In this document: piece after piece, positions 59,470 to 64,000 of the stretch | Position numbering within the stretch: the first letter of the stretch is position 1 | How the letters are laid out: every line of letters begins with the position of its first letter | Source: Glossina fuscipes | Lineage: Eukaryota; Arthropoda; Insecta; Diptera; Glossinidae | Direction of reading: 5' to 3' | DNA length: 64,000 bases | Assembly (NCBI RefSeq): GCF_014805625.2 | Contig: NW_023998460.1 | Span: forward strand, 1,248,093 to 1,312,092 | Made by a program: the position numbers and the translations under genes | Notes under the pieces: generated by a model | What the model saw: the letters and a program-made list of their open reading frames with translations, nothing else | Databases searched by the model: none | Told to the model about the DNA's origin: nothing

Positions 59470-59831
59470 CTGCGTCTCCAGCAATTTCGTTTGGTGGATG
59501 CCGCCGCATCCATACAGCGTATCCTCCGCCCGCGAATGTACTGCTGCTTGATTAGTGAATAATTCTTCGAAATGAAGAGGTACTATTTTGTTGTGAAGAG
59601 TCAATTTCTTCACGACCTGTCGGAGTGCCTCAATATTCGGGACTACGCTGTCAGCTTCTTCAACTTCCTGGCCTTCATGTGGAGTTCCAATGAATTCAAG
59701 GCGCCCCCAATGAATTCAAGACTCCCCTCCTTCCACGTTGTCTCCGCTGATGTGGACTGTCCCTCGTCGTACATATTACCATTATAACCATGGCTATGAA
59801 AAGGATTGATGGGAGTATCTAGAATAACCAT
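59470..59831 (-). pseudogene. unassigned gene fragment with frameshift
   Basis: Minus strand: ATG at 59831 opens MVILDTPINPFHSHGYNGNM, YDEGQSTSAETTWKEGSLEF, IGG. The apparently continuous protein then changes frame at a duplicated 12-base block (gaattcaag(g/a)c... at 59694-59720) and goes on with GTPHEGQEVEEADSVVPNIE, ALRQVVKKLTLHNKIVPLHF and EELFTNQAAVHSRAEDTLYG. The composition is protein-like over ~115 codons across the shift, so this is probably a broken host-gene piece. No family recognised. Confidence 0.4.
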
Positions 59832-60804
59832 GGTCTTTCGGTTAGCATAATGGAAATAGAAATGACAAGAACCATAAAAAACAAGTCAAAATGAATTTTG
59901 TGACATCGCTACTGCTTATATAATATATATGTATACTTATTAATAGACATGTTTTTACGTACATAAATGTGTATACGATCGAAACGGAACAAACAAAACA
60001 ATAATATAGACAAAACAATACAAACAAAACAATAAAATAGAAGAAACTGAGCATGGAATAGTTACGCATGGGTTACGGATTTATAGAAATTCCGAATAAT
60101 ATACTCTTCAGCTTCCGACAAAAACGACATTTTGTATCATAAAATTAAGTCTATTATTACGCAAATGCCATTCTTCTCATCTATGGACAATCAATATTTC
60201 TTATATTTAAGTCATATCATGTTCTTTTATGGAATGTTTTATATCTCCCCGTTTGGGACTTTTTCTTGCACAACAAATCAAAACTAAAACGAAGCGAGTA
60301 TTTAAATGTTATCGCCAAATTGCAACTGATTATCAATAATCTGAAATAGTTCCTGTGGTGCCGGTATACGCCCAGTTTGCAACTTCGACCGTACGGGGAC
60401 ATCGTTAAGTTAGCTTGTTAAGTTATTTGCCTTAGACAAATAGAACAGAGGAAGAACATTTCAAACGATCCGCGTTATTTCCTAAATAACAGTAGACCCT
60501 CCCATTTTAAAAATGAGTGAGTGTCAATATCCGACAATTAATCCATAAGCCAAGTATCTGCAAACAACACAATGTGAATGTATTAATAATAATGTATTAA
60601 TACATATGGTCGAAGGCGAATCTTGCCAATCTCTTTTCGTATTTCCTTCGACGACGCTAACTTTCTCACATCACCTCACCATCATAATTAAAATATCTAC
60701 ATCGTTCCTATCCATCTTCTTTTGTCTCTCAAATGCTTCCTAACAAACCTATTCGAGATTGCTTAATTTTAAATATTATATTAACAAAAGAGTGTAATAA
60801 ATAT

Positions 60805-61205
60805 ACTGTAACAAATTTGCTAGAACACAGAGAGCAAGCAAAGGGTTTATCTTCCATCTTTCCGTGTTCCGTAAGGAAATGATTGCGCATAGACTGGCGA
60901 TCGAGAAAAACAAGACTATATTCTTCACATCTAAAAAGAAAAAGCAAGTAATGTATGTTTTTATCAACAAAAAAGGAATTCACTTACTTATAACATGCAG
61001 GATTTAAAGGGGCGCCTATGTGCTCAACAAGTAAACCATGCTCAGAAAATTTCTTATTACAACAACTAACAGCCTCGCACGTTACGTTCAGCACGCATAT
61101 GCCTATAAACTTGGCTATCTCTTCATCAACAGCCAGACAAGCGTTTTTATGATCTATGGCCCACAAGCTCATGTTGTTGCAACAAATACATTTTAACAAA
61201 CTTTT
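60805..61205 (-). pseudogene. C2H2 zinc-finger gene piece, two exons
   Basis: Exon 1 (about 61205-60988) carries KCICCNNMSLWAIDHKNACL and VTCEAVSCCNKKFSEHGLLV, then EHIGAPLNPACYK. A GT-AG intron (60987-60931) joins it in frame to exon 2 (60930 to ~60810): CEEYSLVFLDRQSMRNHFLT, EHGKMEDKPFACSLCSSKF. Cys-x2-Cys and His pairs are those of degenerate C2H2 fingers with a linker-like DKPFAC. After CSSKF the frame runs into AT-rich sequence. Such proteins usually bind DNA; here the piece is too short to be a working gene unless further exons exist. Confidence 0.45.
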
Positions 61206-61680
61206 TTGGATATCGAGAGCAAGAAAACATTTTATCTTTATAAAATTTATTATGCGCAATATATAAAAAATTGAATAAAACAATAACTAAAAATACACAA
61301 TACTCCAGAAGGGGGAAGAGAAATTATTAAAAACAATGTGCGAGTAAGAACCAGAAATTGTATGTGTTTTTTTAGTTATGGTGCAAAATACAAAATGGAA
61401 AATATTCAAAAAATATAACTACTTTACACTGTTTTCTAAGAAAAGAAAAGTCATGTCTTTATCTCTCTACATTGGAGTTGTATGAGCTATCAACATGCCA
61501 AACAATAGAACGAAAGAGATTTTCGCATTTGACATACTTGACTTCAGATCATCCTTATGTTCTCGAGGCGGTTCACATGTTTTAGCGTTAGATATAATAT
61601 TTGCACGAGCCATTATTATCTCGGGCTGTGATTATAAAAATTTTGTTTCACGAGCAAAATGAAACTTAGTTGCCACATAC

Positions 61681-62338
61681 CGTTACATTTGAGTCTAGAT
61701 CATAAAATTTAAAACTAAATATATCATGAGTGTCCGATAAATCATCGGTAGTAGCCGAGAGACCGAAGAAGTAGCCCATAGGTAATTCTACATTGTTAAC
61801 GACAAAGCAGTTCTTCCATTCGTCACGGTTTTCTGTATCGGTCGACACAGGTAAAATGTTATTTTTGTAGCATATACTGATGTGCGTGTCAAAATTGTAA
61901 TTACGAAAGCGTACTTCGCAATCGGCTAATTGGGTATTTGTACCATCACGGTCGCGACCATAACTTCAAGTGGAGTTGTTAATCATCGTACTTAAATATG
62001 GATGTTGGTGCTGAAAATCAAATTTAAAAGAAAAGATGACAATGTTCTTGACTGTATAGTGTTTTCAAACATTGTGAGGAATTAATACAATCTATATAAA
62101 ATGAAGAGAATCTCTGAAATAATGAAGGTATAAAAACTTACATTATGAGATCCATTGTGATTACTACAAGTGTCTAATATAACTAATAGACCAGAAAAAT
62201 GATCTTTACTACCGAAAACTGGCCCTGGTTGCATACGTCCTTGGCGTACCGTATGGAAAAACAGTCACCAAATAATTCTGTACATTTGCCGCGAACTTTA
62301 AAAGTCAAATGAATTTCCCAATTCACAGTCATGCATGG
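61681..62338 (-). pseudogene. VIP36/LMAN2-like L-type lectin pseudogene, two exons with retained intron
   Basis: Exon a (62338-62142) reads NWEIHLTFKVRGKCTELFGD, CFSIRYAKD, then after a one-base deletion (near 62243) MQPGPVFGSKDHFSGLLVIL and DTCSNHNGSHN. A 131-bp GT-AG intron (62141-62011) follows, then exon b (62010-61681): HQHPYLSTMINNST, an in-frame TGA near 61968, SYGRDRDGTNTQLADCEVRF, NYNFDTHISI, EWKNCFVVNNVELPMGYFFG and LSATTDDLSDTHDIFSFKFY. This is the carbohydrate-recognition domain of VIP36-type cargo receptors of the early secretory pathway. The frameshift and stop mark it as dead. The intron phase is preserved, so it arose by DNA duplication, not by retrocopying. Other exons were not found. 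Confidence 0.75.
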
Positions 62339-62419
62339 CTGAAGTTATTAAAAAAAACAACTTTCCTTGAAAAATTATATCGCATAACTTGAACTTTTTA
62401 TACAAGTGGTTTTATATAA

Positions 62420-62530
62420 TATATAATCTTCTATATATAATTGTATAAAAAAAGAACATTTATCTCCCCTTGAACGCATCCTGACTAGTTTTAGTAAATT
62501 TTTAGAGACCTAGCTTTCGATTTTCGCATA
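62420..62530. repeat. dispersed repeat, copy 2 (pair with 58300-58410)
   Basis: Same block order and orientation as at 58300-58410, with the best-kept block atctccccttg-acg-tcctga-tagtttta. It lies directly between the lectin pseudogene and the helicase remnant. Confidence 0.55.
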
Positions 62531-62539
62531 TTTTTGAAT

Positions 62540-62869
62540 ATTTTCTGTTAATTCTTCGATATAACACGTTGCAGCTGTGCCTGAAACACCAAAGTATGCT
62601 TTTAACACCTGGTCATTGGTTAGAGGCGATTTCTGCAAAATTTTCCGCATTCCGGGCATTGATATGGTCCACAAATAGATATTAAAGTTGCATGGTGTAT
62701 ATTACCGATTTTTTAAATTGCTTTGAGGATATGAAAATATCATACGCCAGTTGAGCCGTCGTATGTTAGGAACAATAAGAGTATAACTTTTAAAATCCAG
62801 TGATTTTTTACCTTCTTTCAAAATACGATGAAACGCTCTCACCAATTTAAATCTTTATAGTAAAGATGC
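62540..62869 (-). other. unassigned protein-like pieces
   Basis: Two minus-strand stretches look coding but are not recognised: RAFHRILKEGKKSLDFKSYT (near 62830) and KILQKSPLTNDQVLKAYFGV, SGTAATCYIEELTENIQKYA (62540-62660). The latter overlaps in another frame a CPECGKFCRNR stretch that resembles half of a zinc finger. Either may be a scrap of a host gene. Confidence 0.25.
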
Positions 62870-63176
62870 TGATTGATTGATATGGTTGGTCTCTTGTTCT
62901 GTGCAGATTTTATATATTCTTCTATGCTGCCTTCACCTGCTATAAGTTTTTGACGTAAATGCTTTAACTGCTCATGGGTCAAAAAGACTTGCAATACCTC
63001 CGAGATTTGTAAAGCCAATTCTCTTGTGGATGAGATAATTATAGCGCCAATTTCTTAAGAGTCCACGGCGACTCATTAGGTCTGCGACTTAACATTTCCA
63101 ATAAAGACACTAAAAAGGCTAATGTTTTTCTGAGCCAGTTACAACCTCCGCAAAAGTAACGGTATAGCAGCAGCCT
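62870..63176 (-). pseudogene. DDX55-type DEAD-box RNA helicase remnant
   Basis: Minus strand: AAAIPLLL (63176 downward; the Q-motif region), a small deletion, then VTGSEKTLAFLVSLLEML (motif I, Walker A with GSGKT changed to GSEKT), SRRPNESPWTLK, a one-base shift, and IGAIIISSTRELALQISEV (motif Ia, TPTRELA changed to SSTRELA), LQVFLTHEQLKHLRQKLIAG, EGSIEEYIKSAQNKRPTISI. The block order, and 'ISEVL..FL.HE.L' with 'GS IEE', fit DDX55/Spb4-family helicases needed for large ribosomal subunit maturation. Only the N-terminal third is present and the Walker lesion plus shifts make it dead. Confidence 0.6.
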
Positions 63177-64000
63177 TTGGTTAGATATGTAAAAATTTCC
63201 TTTAATATCACAATGAAAATAGTGTATGTCATTTTGAATCTTGGTTGTCACTTCAGTACGGAAATTATAATCTCTCAGAAAGTTGGGAATGACATGAATC
63301 TATGGTTGGACAGTACTTTGAATTGTAAACAATTTTGTATATTTCTTCCATACCTCCTTTTGAATTCATATGTTTTTCGTATGTTTACTCCATACATCCT
63401 TTTGAATTGTAAACAATTTTGCTCTCATAAAAAAGTAAAATGACCGTAACTCGTTTCTTCATATACAGATGCGATTATTTAGTGCGGATACGGATGGAGT
63501 TCATGTAAGCACAATTTTGTTGGAGGACTGATTTCATGCATGCATGATTTCATATAAGCCTGTATGATGTAGGCGCGTGTGGGCGTATGCAATATGCACG
63601 GCGTACAAGTTATGTGTACAGCGATCTTGTAATTAATAACTTAATCTATTTTGGCTGCTCCGCTCCAATCGCTTTAAGCAATATCCAACTGATTCAACTA
63701 TAGCAACATATTAAACTATTGCTCGATAGAAAAAGCATTAAATTTGTTTTCTTCTTCATAAGGCCCCTTTTTGGGTTCATTCATAAAAAGCTACTAATAC
63801 TTAGTAGCTCACTGTTAGAGAACTTTAATAAGAATAATAACTGCGCTTGAGAAGCAAAAGGTTAGCAGTGCGAATACACCTCAAATGCTTTTAAAAATTA
63901 ATTTTCATTATTGCGCTTTTTTTATTTAAAAGTTCTAAGAACGAAATTGATTTTTTACTAAAAAGTACGAATCAATTAAAACACAAAAATTGTTAAATAA
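63177..64000. other. no recognised gene; small direct repeat
   Basis: AT-rich. The 21-base block beginning tttgaattgtaaacaatttt occurs at 63317 and again at 63401, part of an imperfect ~84-bp duplication. Nothing else recognised. Confidence 0.4.

Noticed and set aside
60302..60410. Minus-strand frame ending KLQTGRIPAPQELFQIIDNQ
   Set aside because: Only 35 codons between stops and no recognised homolog or acceptor; it may be another gene scrap but cannot be supported.

Overview
The window is AT-rich eukaryotic DNA with spliced genes and many decayed transposons. The mix of non-LTR retrotransposons (CR1/Jockey-type and RNase H-bearing I-type), mariner, Tc1-like and copia-like relics points to an insect, most likely a higher fly (Diptera; a tephritid-like fly is plausible but not provable here). 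No CRISPR array, operon or rRNA gene is visible. I found no convincing undescribed system.

Region by region: 1-39 kb is repeat-dominated. Four copies of one CR1/Jockey-type family lie at about 4.3-7.3 (-), 9.5-10.3 (+), 15.5-20.0 (-, the most complete, split by a 100-N gap) and 31.4-34.1 kb (+). RNase H-bearing I-type elements lie at 12.3-14.0 (-) and 26.8-28.9 kb (+, with a 15-bp target duplication), with tiny relatives at 4.05 and 54.2 kb. Further RT remnants lie at 11.2, 14.1 and 21.7 kb. A mariner with intact terminal repeats and TA target duplication but a broken transposase lies at 29.885-31.135 kb. Older mariner and Tc1-like scraps lie at 1.2-2.5 kb.

40.5-52.0 kb holds the two convincing host genes. 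On the + strand is a large secreted-type fibrinogen-related protein: coiled-coil exon, Ser/Thr-rich exon, then four exons forming the fibrinogen C-terminal domain. Its first exon(s) lie upstream and were not found. Inside its 6.4-kb fourth-from-last intron, on the opposite strand, sits a complete four-exon POGLUT2/3 (KDELC) protein O-glucosyltransferase gene of 502 codons ending in KDEL. Both reading frames join cleanly at GT-AG junctions.

57-63.2 kb looks like a graveyard of host-gene pieces, all on the minus strand. There is a VIP36/LMAN2-like lectin pseudogene that keeps its intron, a DDX55-like DEAD-box helicase remnant, a C2H2 zinc-finger piece with an intron and two unassigned terminal exons. 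Retained introns argue for DNA-level duplication rather than retrocopying. The window may therefore come from heterochromatin, a sex chromosome or another repeat-accumulating region (inference).
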